A DNA stretch of 64,000 bases, from assembly GCF_902506345.1 (NCBI RefSeq), contig NZ_LR733413.1:2602617-2666616 (forward strand). Direction: 5' to 3'. Positions 34,168 to 43,238 of the stretch are shown piece by piece. Within the stretch, counting starts at the first letter, position 1, and each line of letters opens with the position of its first letter. Below the pieces are notes generated by a model. The model searched no databases. It was not told the DNA's origin and worked only from the letters and a program-made list of their open reading frames with translations. The stretch is from Flavobacterium sp. 9R (GTDB lineage Bacteria > Bacteroidota > Bacteroidia > Flavobacteriales > Flavobacteriaceae). A program made the translations under genes and the position numbers.

Positions 34168-37005
34168 TTATAAATTTAGATATAAGGAGACAAAGTAATT
34201 GCGGCCATAGCCTTGGAAATATTTGTTGCCAAAGTTGGGCGTCCCGCTTGAGACATCTTGGTTGCGTTGTCTAAAATTGGCATTTCGGGCTTGTTCGTAA
34301 CCTCCGGTTTTGTAATGGGTATCTAAAAGATTAGTAACACTCATAAACAATCCAAGTGTTTTTCCTTTGATTCTCCACGTTTTTCCACCAGTGAGATTGA
34401 GCAGAAGCACAGGGTCTAATTTTTCTTGGCGCAGTAATGCTTTGGCTCGTTCTTCGGTGGCTTCAGGAAAAGGAAAACCATTGGCTGGATTTCTGAAAAA
34501 AATAGCCGTTCTAGCAATGGGGGAAATGGAGATATAGGAATCGGTGATGTAGTTTATGTTGGTACCAATCCACCAATAGTGAGGATTACGATATTCTAAT
34601 CCCGCACTATAGGCCTGTTGGGGTAAACCTGCTTGATAGTAATTTTTGAGAATGGCTTTTCCAAAATCAAATACAGTATTGCTGTTGTCTAGCGATGCTT
34701 GGGCATCATTCGTTATGGTAACGTTGGGGTTGCTGGCATAAGTATAGCGTCCGTAGGCGGCTGCTAAAGTTGTTTTCAGTGTGGTACTAATGGGATATTC
34801 GATACTTAATTCGGCGCCATAATTTTGTTTGTCGAGTTGGGTAAGCGTTTGCCCCACAAAAGCATCGGTATTGGTGTAACCCGCTCCGTCATCGAAAATG
34901 CCTTCGGCGTAGAAAAAAGAATTTTCGGTGGTATTTTTTAGGTAAGAATAATAGGCAGTCGCTCTTACTTTTATGATTGGCGTTCGATACAAATACGTCG
35001 CTTCAATGCTACTATGGGTTTCATTGGTAAGACCATTCACAAGGCTATTGTTCAAGCGGGCGTTGGGGAAAGTGTTTTGAATCGTAGGGGCTTTACTTAG
35101 GTGAGCAGCGTGAAATAAAACAGCTTGTTTTCCAGAAATCGAATAGGTCATTCCTGCCTTGAAACCAAAATTCTCGAAGTTGATTGTGTGGCTCTTGCCT
35201 AAAGAATTGTTCTCATAGAGTCCGTTTTTGTACAATCCTTCGCGCTGATAGTTGGTCATTGAAAATTCTTGTCCGAGGTAAAAATGCAGCTTTCGGAATC
35301 GGAATTGAAACTGCGTAAAGGCTTGGATTACTTGCGCTCTTATAAAATAGTTATAACCATAGGTATCGCCCTCGACTACTTGTCGGTTGGGATGATTCAA
35401 ATCGGATTGGGCTTGATTGCCGTTATAAAACGCATCGATGTCTTCAAAATAACTGCCGCCCAAAAGGTCGATTACTTTTTGATAGTGTTGTGTTTTTGAG
35501 CTTTTGAAATTCGCGCCAGCCGTTAAGGCAACAGCTTCTGAAAGTTGAGAATTCAAAAGCGTATTTGCTGCTAGGATGGTTTCGTCGGCTCGGTCTTCAT
35601 AGACGATGTAGTTGCTTTTGGAAGGTTCGTAGCCAATGATGGTTCCATTCGAATTTAAAATAGGTTGTTGATTGGCTTGGTAGAGTGTCGACCAATTGAT
35701 TTGTGGATTTTCTAAAAAGGCCAATCGACTTTTTTCGGCATTCTCTTCGTCGGGAATGAAAGCACCTGAAAATTCGCCTTGGTCTTTTTCGTACAACGAA
35801 GTGTAATAGCTTGGCATTTTGCGATAATAGGTCGGGTCGGGATTGTTGGCATTTTGAAAATCGATATTGCTATTGCTGATGTTGCCCCACTGATAAAGCA
35901 CTCCCGATTGTAGTTGTGTTTTGTCGTTGATTTTGAAATAATGGTTGAGAAGGAGCAGCGGTTCTTCTACGGTTTTGATTCTGGCGTTTCGTTGTTTGCC
36001 GTTTTGAAAACCCCAATAGGAATTGTATCGCGAACCCATTAGATTATAAACTTCGGCGGTGTTGGGAGCGGTTTTGGCTCTTGAGTTGGGTGTATAGATA
36101 CCAGTGAAATTGAGCGAATGTTTTTCACCGAATTGTTTTTCGACGCTGATGAAAGCCGAGTTGCCGTCAAAATGCGTGCCTTCGAAATACGGATTTTCTC
36201 CGATTCTTTTTCCAGCAGAAACTACGAATGCCCAGCCTTTTTTGCTTACTCCAGAAGCATAGGTTGCCATCATCCGCCAGTTGTAAGTGGTATTGGTTCT
36301 AGCAAAAGAGAGTCGGGAACCCGAACGATAACTAGAGGCTCTGGTGCTGATTTGCTGTGCTCCTAAAAGTCCGCCAAAACTGTAGTCGAAAGCGGCGGTG
36401 CCAATGACGATTTCTTGATTGCGGAGCACATCGTTGATGCCGCCCCAATCGCCCCATTGTGGTCGACCATCGTATACTTTGTTCAATGTCAATCCATTTA
36501 GCAGTAAAGTGGCATTTTCGGCATCGAGTCCTCGAATCCTAAAACGGCTTTGTCCCCATTGAAAAGCGGCGGCTTGCTGGAACACATCCCGAGACGCTTG
36601 TAATAACGGTGCGGTACTTTCTGAACCATTAAAATCATCATTCAATTGCTCTTCGGATAGGGCGATGGTGGCGCTTTGTATTTCGGCCATTGGGTCTGTG
36701 GAGAGTGGAATAGTCCCTAAATCGGTGATGGTTTTGGGCGCTACGGTAACGGCTAGTAATTGGTCTTTGTAGCCTTGACTGTGAAGCAGTACGTAATAGG
36801 CGTTGGGCGGTAATTGGTCGAAAAGCACGGTTCCAGAAGCGGAGGTAAGTTGTAAAAAACTAGTGTTTTGAACACTAACGACCACTGAGGGCAGCGCTTT
36901 TTGGGATTGGGCTTCGATTACTTTGAGCGTAAAACCAGCCGTGTTTTGTGCGTAATTTTTTTGAATGAATAATAGGCAACCAAGAATTGATAATTTTTTC
37001 AGCAT
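34168..37005 (-). CDS. TonB-dependent receptor with carboxypeptidase-like N-terminal domain
   Basis: A 945-residue outer membrane receptor. Signal peptide at about 1-19 (ending NYAQ), then a carboxypeptidase-regulatory-like beta-sandwich (about 22-105: FTLKVIEAQSQKALPSVVVSVQNT), the plug domain (about 130-235, with SRFRIRGLDAENATLLLNGL), and a 22-strand-type barrel ending in NYFVSLYLNL. This is the SusC-like layout, but the downstream partner is a DUF5689 lipoprotein rather than SusD, so glycan uptake is not implied. The leader contains three hairpins, the last followed by a U-rich tract. Confidence 0.94.
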   Translation of the reverse strand: MLKKLSILGCLLFIQKNYAQNTAGFTLKVIEAQSQKALPSVVVSVQNTSFLQLTSASGTVLFDQLPPNAYYVLLHSQGYKDQLLAVTVAPKTITDLGTIPLSTDPMAEIQSATIALSEEQLNDDFNGSESTAPLLQASRDVFQQAAAFQWGQSRFRIRGLDAENATLLLNGLTLNKVYDGRPQWGDWGGINDVLRNQEIVIGTAAFDYSFGGLLGAQQISTRASSYRSGSRLSFARTNTTYNWRMMATYASGVSKKGWAFVVSAGKRIGENPYFEGTHFDGNSAFISVEKQFGEKHSLNFTGIYTPNSRAKTAPNTAEVYNLMGSRYNSYWGFQNGKQRNARIKTVEEPLLLLNHYFKINDKTQLQSGVLYQWGNISNSNIDFQNANNPDPTYYRKMPSYYTSLYEKDQGEFSGAFIPDEENAEKSRLAFLENPQINWSTLYQANQQPILNSNGTIIGYEPSKSNYIVYEDRADETILAANTLLNSQLSEAVALTAGANFKSSKTQHYQKVIDLLGGSYFEDIDAFYNGNQAQSDLNHPNRQVVEGDTYGYNYFIRAQVIQAFTQFQFRFRKLHFYLGQEFSMTNYQREGLYKNGLYENNSLGKSHTINFENFGFKAGMTYSISGKQAVLFHAAHLSKAPTIQNTFPNARLNNSLVNGLTNETHSSIEATYLYRTPIIKVRATAYYSYLKNTTENSFFYAEGIFDDGAGYTNTDAFVGQTLTQLDKQNYGAELSIEYPISTTLKTTLAAAYGRYTYASNPNVTITNDAQASLDNSNTVFDFGKAILKNYYQAGLPQQAYSAGLEYRNPHYWWIGTNINYITDSYISISPIARTAIFFRNPANGFPFPEATEERAKALLRQEKLDPVLLLNLTGGKTWRIKGKTLGLFMSVTNLLDTHYKTGGYEQARNANFRQRNQDVSSGTPNFGNKYFQGYGRNYFVSLYLNL

Positions 37006-37011
37006 AGGCGT

Positions 37012-37141
37012 TTATAAAAAATAAAGTACTGTTACATTGGAGGACCCAACAAAATGGAATCCTCCAATACAACAGTTTGCGGAGTGCAACACTCCCATTA
37101 ATTAATAAAACGTTTTTGGAAATTTGAGCACGAAACTCAAA
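37012..37141 (-). promoter_or_regulatory. Structured leader of the TonB receptor gene (possible attenuator)
   Basis: Reading toward the ATG there are three hairpins: TTTGAG/CTCAAA (37123-37141), GGAGTG-CAA-CACTCC (37081-37095), and a 16-bp stem with one wobble region and a 15-nt loop (37029-37075). The last is followed by a U-rich tract, about 23 nt before the start codon, resembling an intrinsic terminator. A -7-like TACATTTA at 37215-37222 would give a leader of about 200 nt. Confidence 0.5.
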
Positions 37142-37297
37142 TGCGTTGCTTTATATAATGGTATTAAAAAGTGTTTTTTTTTATAACTAATTGATAATCA
37201 TAGATTATGTTTTATAAATGTAATAAAAAAACTATTAACTTGTACGATAACGATTGAATTTTTTTTTTCTTGTGTTGAAATACGAAAATTTCTCGTC

Positions 37298-37389
37298 TAG
37301 CCCTGATGGGAGCGGCATCCTTTTTTTCCTAGCTGGCCGTTTGAAAAACGGTGAGCTAGGGAAAAAAGATATAGCGTACAGCAGGACAA
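37298..37389. repeat. Structured intergenic repeat, copy 2
   Basis: Begins TAGCCCTGATGGGAGCGGC, then a nested hairpin (CCTAGCT with AGCTAGG, and CCGTTT with AAACGG), then GATATAGCGTACAGCAGGAC. It shares the outer framework with 29856-29940. Located in the gene-free stretch between the TonB receptor and the MFS gene. Confidence 0.7.
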
Positions 37390-37425
37390 CTCGTCTGGAA
37401 TAGCAGGGTCGTGTGCTCCTTAATA

Positions 37426-38637
37426 TTAGGCTTCGATTTTTATTTTGGATACCATAAAGGCGATTAAAAATCCGAAAATGCCAATAAATGCGAATGAAAA
37501 TTGTAAGCCAAAAGCTTGAGCAATATGCCCAATAACGGGTGGTCCCATTAAAAAGCCGAGGAAACTTACGCTTGAGACTGCCGTCAGCGCTTCGCCTGTT
37601 GGGATGGTTGGGTGTTTTCCTGCGATGCTATACAAGGTTGGAATGATGGTCGAAACGCCTAGTCCAACAAACATAAAGGCGATGGTTGCGGGGATTATGT
37701 ACGGAAAAAATACGGCGGTGAATAAACCCGTTGAAATGACACATCCACTGATTTGCATTACTTTTTTGCGTCCCCATTTTTGAGTAAGACGGTCGCCGAA
37801 AAAGCGGCCGCTGGCCATCATAATCATAAAGGAAGTGTAGCCCAAAACGACTAAAGGACCCGGAACTTTGACTACATCTTTGAAATATACGCCACTCCAA
37901 TCAAACATTACGCCTTCGCTAGCCATACAACAAAAGCCAATAACGCCCAGCCAAATTAAGGTGGGGTCGGGTTTGAAAAAGGGTTTTTTCTTTTCGGTTT
38001 TTTGGGTTTCTTTGGCGCGGATGAGCAATTTGTAATTGAAGGCTACCAGTCCCAAAACGATGCAAGCGACAATAATAAAATGGGTATAGGTCGTCAAATC
38101 TAAAGCCAACATTCCCAAGCCCACCAAGGCTCCTGTAAAACCAGCCAAACTCCACATTCCGTGAAAAGACAGCATAATGTTGCGTTTAAAAAGGCCTTCG
38201 GTATAGACACCTTGGGTGTTTACGGAAATATTGGTTAAGTTGGCGGTAAGTCCAAAGGCAAAAAGTCCCAAAGCCAATTGCCAAGCGTTTTGTGCCAAAG
38301 CTAAATTGGTCAAACTAACAGCATATAACAAAATTGAGACAGGCAATACTCTGTGACTTCCATAACGTGTGACCAATTTTCCTGAGAAAAACATCATAGT
38401 GAGTTGCCCCACAGGAAGCGCAAATAATATGGTGCCCAAAGTACCCTCACTGAGTTGTAAAGCGGTTTTGATGGTTGGAATTCTACTCGCCCAAGTGGCA
38501 AAAGTAAGTCCCATTCCGAAATAAAACATAGCCACTGCCCAACGTATTCTGTTGAGGTAAGAGACTTTGGCTTCGGCGTAAGCTTTTTTGTATTTCCCTT
38601 TGGGTTTCAGTCGGCCTAAGAAGTTGAGGTAAATCAA
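37426..38637 (-). CDS. MFS transporter
   Basis: A 403-residue inner-membrane transporter with about 12 hydrophobic segments starting near residue 30. The first intracellular loop has the MFS motif A-like GKLVTRYGSHRVLP and the second half has GRFFGDRLTQKWGRKKVMQ. The YbjJ-like pattern ATWASRIPTIKTALQLSEG at the start is typical of a subfamily of sugar or drug MFS proteins; the substrate is not determined. The first 28 residues are polar and basic, so translation may begin further in, but no better start was found. Confidence 0.9.
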   Translation of the reverse strand: MIYLNFLGRLKPKGKYKKAYAEAKVSYLNRIRWAVAMFYFGMGLTFATWASRIPTIKTALQLSEGTLGTILFALPVGQLTMMFFSGKLVTRYGSHRVLPVSILLYAVSLTNLALAQNAWQLALGLFAFGLTANLTNISVNTQGVYTEGLFKRNIMLSFHGMWSLAGFTGALVGLGMLALDLTTYTHFIIVACIVLGLVAFNYKLLIRAKETQKTEKKKPFFKPDPTLIWLGVIGFCCMASEGVMFDWSGVYFKDVVKVPGPLVVLGYTSFMIMMASGRFFGDRLTQKWGRKKVMQISGCVISTGLFTAVFFPYIIPATIAFMFVGLGVSTIIPTLYSIAGKHPTIPTGEALTAVSSVSFLGFLMGPPVIGHIAQAFGLQFSFAFIGIFGFLIAFMVSKIKIEA

Positions 38638-38763
38638 AGGTATTGGTTTTTAGAGTTTTAAGTGCCAAAATTACAAAAAAGAACGGCTTATTGTGTCATA
38701 ATAACACATTTTAATGATTTACAACGATATTGTTTATAATTTAAATACGTTGTGTTTATTTTT

Positions 38764-38917
38764 TTTACCACATAGAATCATAGAATTTATAGTTTTACAA
38801 AGAAAGGTATAGACGTTTTACTATTCACATAGCTACATAATACTATGTGAGAAATAGCACTATTTCTATTTTCTCTTTATACCTTGTACTATTAATCTAT
38901 GGCTCTATGTGATTAAA
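38764..38917. repeat. Inverted-repeat element of about 150 bp
   Basis: Ends TTTACCACATAGAATCATAGA (38764-38784) and its near-complement (38896-38917) pair. Inside lie AAGGTATA and TATACCTT, CACATAG/CTATGTG (38826-38849), and the perfect hairpin GAAATA-GCAC-TATTTC. There is no coding capacity. It sits between the MFS and Gfo/Idh/MocA genes and resembles a non-autonomous repeat. Confidence 0.65.
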
Positions 38918-38930
38918 TTTTATTTGAACT

Positions 38931-39983
38931 TTAATCAAAACTACTTACCTTGATTCTTTGCTGTTGTTGATGGCTAGCGATGGCCGCTTCTATGATTTGC
39001 ATCACTTGAACGCCTTCTGCAGCAGAAACAGGGACTTTTTTTCCGTGAAGAATGGCTTGGTACACTCCCTCAAAAAAAGCATAGTAATTGCCTTGTTCTG
39101 TGGGGATGAATTCTTTGATTATGGTTCCGTTCCTTTCGGTGTGGAGTAATCCTTTTAGGTGTTCGGGTTCGGTGCCCCAGTCTGTGGTGTTGGGTTTTTT
39201 GCCTAATTTTAATTCGTCTTCTTGCACATCGCCACGAGCTTTCAAAAACGAACCTTTTTTGCCGTGAAGGGTATACGATGGATGCGGTTCGCGCACAAAG
39301 AAACCAGCTTTTAGTCGGACTCTTAGGTCAGGATAAAATAGGGTAATATCAATCCAATCGTCTACTAAAGAATGAGCTCTAGTAATTCGAATGTCTCCGT
39401 TTACGGCATCTGGAAAACCAAACAAGCATAAGGCTTGGTCGATGATGTGAGGCCCTAAATCTTTCAGAATTCCAGCACCAGCATTTTGGGTTTCTTTGTG
39501 GACTTTTGGACTTAAATTAGGATTGTAGCGGTCGAAATGAATTTCGGCTTCTACGATATCGCCAAGGAGTTCTTCTTGTAGTACTTTTTGAACCGTTTTG
39601 AAATCACTATCCCATCTTCGGTTTTGAAAAACGGCCAATTGCAGTCCTTTTTCGTTGGCCAAAGCGGCTAGTTCTTGGGCTTCGGCAACGGTTGTGGTGA
39701 AGGCTTTTTCTACTATGGCGTGTTTTCCGGCTAGCAAGACTTGTTTGGCGTATTCATAATGCGTTCCCACAGGCGTATTCACAATTACCAAATCGCAATC
39801 GTCTTGGAGTAAAGCTTCTAAAGTAGGGTAGCTTTTTACTTCAGGGAAATCGGATTGGATGAGTCTTTTGCTGCGTTCCCAAGCGCCCGTTATTTCAAAA
39901 CCGGGATGTAAATCGAGAAAAGGAGCGTGGAATACTTTTCCAGACATTCCGTAGGAGAGTAGTGCTGTTTTAATTTTTTGCAT
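38931..39983 (-). CDS. Gfo/Idh/MocA-family oxidoreductase
   Basis: A 350-residue NAD(P)-dependent oxidoreductase of sugars or related compounds. The Rossmann N-terminus is MQKIKTALLSYGMSGKVFHA with the GxxGxxxH pattern, followed by the typical VIVNTPVGTHYEYAKQVLLAGKHAIVEKAF (catalytic EKP/EKx lysine region) and the C-terminal domain with KDLGPHIIDQALCLFG. An ATG 48 nt upstream is in frame, but that segment overlaps the ancestral end of the neighbouring flavin oxidoreductase gene, so the ATG at 39983 is preferred. The exact substrate is unknown. Confidence 0.92.
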   Translation of the reverse strand: MQKIKTALLSYGMSGKVFHAPFLDLHPGFEITGAWERSKRLIQSDFPEVKSYPTLEALLQDDCDLVIVNTPVGTHYEYAKQVLLAGKHAIVEKAFTTTVAEAQELAALANEKGLQLAVFQNRRWDSDFKTVQKVLQEELLGDIVEAEIHFDRYNPNLSPKVHKETQNAGAGILKDLGPHIIDQALCLFGFPDAVNGDIRITRAHSLVDDWIDITLFYPDLRVRLKAGFFVREPHPSYTLHGKKGSFLKARGDVQEDELKLGKKPNTTDWGTEPEHLKGLLHTERNGTIIKEFIPTEQGNYYAFFEGVYQAILHGKKVPVSAAEGVQVMQIIEAAIASHQQQQRIKVSSFD

Positions 39984-40008
39984 AAAAATGGGTTTGGAGT
40001 GGGACTTT

Positions 40009-41079
40009 TTATCTTGTTTTGGCTCTTTCATATTGTTTCGGCCAAGCTACCGTTTCCTCTAAAGCAGTAGCAAAATCTAACCCTAAATTAGGATTGCGAA
40101 GGGACTCTCAAGCAAAAAACACTAAGTCGGCTTGTGATTCAGACAGTATGTTTTCTGCTTGATGGGCTTCGGTAATCATTCCTACAGCGCCAGTTGGTAT
40201 GCCGGTTTCCTTTTTAATTTTTTCGGCAAACGGAACTTGATAGTTGGGGCCAATGGTGATTTTTTGATGGGACACCAATCCGCCAGAGGAGACGTCTATC
40301 AAATCGACGCCTTTTTCTTTTAGAATTTGTGAAAGTTGCACCGATTCTTCTACCGACCAACCGCCCTCAGCCCAATCTGTTGCTGATATTCTAACGAACA
40401 AAGGCAAATCCGAAGGCCATTCGGCTTGCACCGCAGTTACGGTTTCTAACGTTAATCGAATTCTGTTTTCAAAACTACCACCATATTCATCGGTTCTTTG
40501 ATTCGTTAAAGGTGACAAAAATTGATGCAACAAATAGCCGTGAGCTGCGTGTATTTCCAGCACTTCGTAACCCGCTTCTACAGCACGTCGAGTCGCCGAT
40601 TGAAAATCATTTAGTACTTTTTGAATGCCTATTTTGTCGAGAGCGATTGGAGTGGTTTCATTCTCGTGATACGCTATTGCGCTTGGGGCTACGGTGGTCC
40701 ATCCGCCTTCGTTTTCACTTAATTTTTTGTTACCCAACCAAGGTGCCGAAACACTGGCTTTTCTTCCAGCGTGTGCTAGTTGAATGCCGGGAATCGCGTT
40801 TTGGGATTTTATGAATTGGTTAATGGACTGTAGTTTTTCGATATGTTCGTCTTTCCAAAGGCCTAAATCTTCTGGTGAAATGCGAGCTTCGGGAGAAACT
40901 GCCGTAGCTTCTTGAATCAGCAATCCAGCACCTCCAGCCGCACGACTGCCCAAATGCACCAAATGCCAATCATTGGCAAAACCATCTGTAGCAGAGTATT
41001 GGCACATTGGAGAAATAACGATACGGTTTTTGAAAGTGATACTTTTTAGCGTAAGCGGAGAAAACAAAAGACTATTCAT
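40009..41079 (-). pseudogene. Old Yellow Enzyme-type NADH:flavin oxidoreductase, broken by an in-frame TGA
   Basis: The intact frame from the ATG at 41079 encodes 323 residues of a YqjM-like OYE: LKSITFKNRIVISPMCQYSA (FMN-binding, catalytic Cys/Tyr region), HAGRKAS, HAAHGYLLHQFLSP and GLVSH. It ends with DLVFFA and a TGA at 40108-40110. Translation in the same frame beyond the TGA continues as ESLRNPNLGLDFATALEETV and on to a TAA at 40009-40011, exactly the expected C-terminal tail of about 33 residues. The TGA replaces the Arg (CGA) that contacts the FMN phosphate. The gene is therefore a recent nonsense mutant, or this base is a sequencing error. Confidence 0.85.
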
Positions 41080-41277
41080 ATATACTGTAACTTTTAGGGT
41101 GGTACATCGACCTATGAAGGCTGTACGGTTTAAAAAGTAAAGTTAAAGCATCTCTTTAAAGGAGTGTTCTAAATTTTTGTATTTAACAAACATTTAAAGC
41201 CGTATGTAGTATATTGCGCTATCAAATTAAAATAGAAACGCTACTTTTGTGCGTTATTTAAGAACTAAAAGTAAACA

Positions 41278-42621
41278 ATGGAAATCGTTATCAAGTTTGC
41301 TCAATTTTTATTGAGTTTGTCCTTATTAATTATTCTTCACGAATTGGGACATTTTATTCCTGCCAAATTATTCAAAACTAGAGTAGAGAAATTTTACTTG
41401 TTTTTTGACCTTAAATTTTCGTTACTCAAAAAGAAAATAGGCGAAACCGAATACGGTATTGGTTGGTTGCCTCTTGGTGGTTATGTAAAAATCTCTGGGA
41501 TGATTGACGAGAGTATGGACAAGGAACAAATGGCATTGCCTCCACAACCTTGGGAATTCCGTTCGAAACCCGCTTGGCAACGTTTGATTATTATGTTGGG
41601 TGGTGTTACGGTAAACTTCATTTTAGCTTTCATTATTTATATAGGAATGGCTTTTGCTTATGGTGATGCTTTTGTAGCGATGGCCGATATGAAAGACGGA
41701 TTATTGATAGAAAATCCGGTGATGAACAAAATTGGTTTCCAAACGGGAGATAAAATCCTTAGTATTGATGGCGAAAAAATCGAAAAATACGACAACGAAA
41801 TCAACATAAAATTGATTATGGGGAAACAAGTCCAAATCGAAAGAAATGGCACTACTCAAATCATTCAAATGCCAGTTGATTTAGTGGACCAATTGTCAAA
41901 ATTAGAAAAAGGGCCTTTGGTGAATATCCGTATGCCATTTGCGGTTACTGCTATTCCTGAAGAATCCTTAAATAAACAATTACAGCCTAAAGATGTTATC
42001 GTTTCTATTAATGGCCAACCTGCCAAATATTACGACCAAGTTAAGGCCATCCTAAATGCGAACAAAGGTAAGACCCTTCCAGCAGTTGTAATTCGCAACG
42101 AAAAAGAAGTACCTGTACAACTAATCGTGAACCAAGAAGCGAAATTGGGCATAAATATGGGTAGTTTAGGATTGGAATCTTTAGAGAAATTAGGCTACTA
42201 TAAAATCAGCAAACAAGAATACGGTTTCTTCGAATCAATTCCGGTTGGAATTGAAAGAGGGAAAGACCAATTGTTAGGCTACGGTAAACAATTGAAAATG
42301 ATTTTCAATCCAGAAACCAAAGCGTACAAGCAAGTGGGAGGATTTGCGGCTATTTTTAATATTTTCCCTAGTTCTTGGAGCTGGGAAGTGTTCTGGAACA
42401 TCACCGCTTTGTTGTCGATTATGTTGGGGGTAATGAATTTATTGCCGATTCCAGCGTTGGATGGTGGACACGTAATGTTTTTGTTGTACGAAATCATTAG
42501 CGGCAAAAAACCAAGTGACAAATTCTTAGAGAATGCTCAAATGGTTGGTTTTGTTTTACTTATCTCATTGCTTTTATTTGCTAACGGAAACGACATTTAC
42601 AAAGCGATTGTAGGCAGATAA
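41278..42621 (+). CDS. rseP: Site-2 protease RseP
   Basis: Intramembrane zinc protease that cleaves anti-sigma factors and signal peptides within the membrane. The zinc motif HELGH is at residues 21-25 in LIILHELGHFIPAK; a PDZ region spans about 130-290 with a second weak PDZ-like part; and NLLPIPALDGGH near 397-409 supplies the third metal ligand. Four transmembrane segments are evident. The length (447) matches E. coli RseP (450). It is the only gene between the OYE pseudogene and tRNA-Asn. Confidence 0.96.
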   Translation: MEIVIKFAQFLLSLSLLIILHELGHFIPAKLFKTRVEKFYLFFDLKFSLLKKKIGETEYGIGWLPLGGYVKISGMIDESMDKEQMALPPQPWEFRSKPAWQRLIIMLGGVTVNFILAFIIYIGMAFAYGDAFVAMADMKDGLLIENPVMNKIGFQTGDKILSIDGEKIEKYDNEINIKLIMGKQVQIERNGTTQIIQMPVDLVDQLSKLEKGPLVNIRMPFAVTAIPEESLNKQLQPKDVIVSINGQPAKYYDQVKAILNANKGKTLPAVVIRNEKEVPVQLIVNQEAKLGINMGSLGLESLEKLGYYKISKQEYGFFESIPVGIERGKDQLLGYGKQLKMIFNPETKAYKQVGGFAAIFNIFPSSWSWEVFWNITALLSIMLGVMNLLPIPALDGGHVMFLLYEIISGKKPSDKFLENAQMVGFVLLISLLLFANGNDIYKAIVGR

Positions 42622-42648
42622 AAAAAATCAAAAAAATTTTATTTTTTG

Positions 42649-42679
42649 TTTGCAAAACTTGAAATTAGGTGTATCTTTG
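42649..42679 (+). promoter_or_regulatory. Promoter of tRNA-Asn
   Basis: TTTG at 42649-42652, exactly 19 nt, then TATCTTTG at 42672-42679: the same geometry as the tRNA-Cys promoter. The mature tRNA starts about 75 nt downstream, so a 5' leader is removed. Confidence 0.8.
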
Positions 42680-42754
42680 CAACCGCTTAGACAAACAAAC
42701 AATGTCAGTCAAAGCCACAGAAAACGTTCCTACTACGCATTATAATACACAGTT

Positions 42755-42828
42755 TCCTCCTTAGCTCAGTTGGTTAGAGCATCTGACTGTTAATCAGAGG
42801 GTCCTTGGTTCGAGCCCAAGAGGGGGAG
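42755..42828 (+). tRNA. tRNA-Asn (GTT)
   Basis: Acceptor TCCTCCT pairs with AGGGGGA (one T-G), discriminator G42828. The D-arm is AGCTCAGTTGG type, the anticodon stem TCTGA/TCAGA with loop CTGTTAA gives anticodon GTT, and the T-arm is present. CCA is not encoded. A terminator follows at once. Confidence 0.97.
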
Positions 42829-42831
42829 CTT

Positions 42832-42862
42832 AAAAGCCTGACAGCAATGTCAGGCTTTTTTT
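42832..42862 (+). terminator. Terminator of tRNA-Asn
   Basis: AAAAGCCTGACA pairs with TGTCAGGCTTTT around GCAA, followed by a T-tract. Confidence 0.9.
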
Positions 42863-43225
42863 ATGGAATAAACTTTTCGGACTTGGTTTCATTCTAAATA
42901 TTATCCTTTCTATTATCGTTTACCGATACTAATTACTTGTAAGATAATTTTGTTTTTCTTCTATTTACGAAGGTACTTCCCAATACATTTTTTGTATGTT
43001 TGTGTGGACAGACAAATTATTTATTAAAGTATTTTTGGTAGAAAAAATACAGAATTTAAATTGCTTCATATGTCTATAACTTACACAGATGGATAAGAGT
43101 AAATGCTACCAATTATAAAGAATTAATGTTTTTTGTATTGAGTTATGTATCAAAAAATGTCTAGGATATAATTTAGTCGTTGCTAAAGACATTTTGGATG
43201 GAGAGTAAAAATTAATTTATATTAC
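42863..43225. other. Gene-free stretch behind tRNA-Asn
   Basis: About 360 bp of AT-rich sequence with no credible ORF and no duplicate of the tRNA-Asn 3' end. Its right border is the promoter of the ImmA/IrrE gene. Confidence 0.5.
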
Positions 43226-43233
43226 TACATTTG
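43226..43233 (+). promoter_or_regulatory. -7 promoter element of the ImmA/IrrE-DUF4411 pair
   Basis: TACATTTG matches TAnnTTTG exactly and ends only 5 nt before the ATG at 43239, so transcription would start at or next to the start codon and the mRNA would be leaderless. No -33 box at the usual distance. Confidence 0.55.
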
Positions 43234-43238
43234 TAGCT

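Noticed and set aside
34168..37005. SusC/SusD glycan-uptake system
   Set aside because: The receptor has the SusC-like N-terminal domain, but its partner is a DUF5689 lipoprotein, not SusD, and no glycan-degrading enzymes are beside it.
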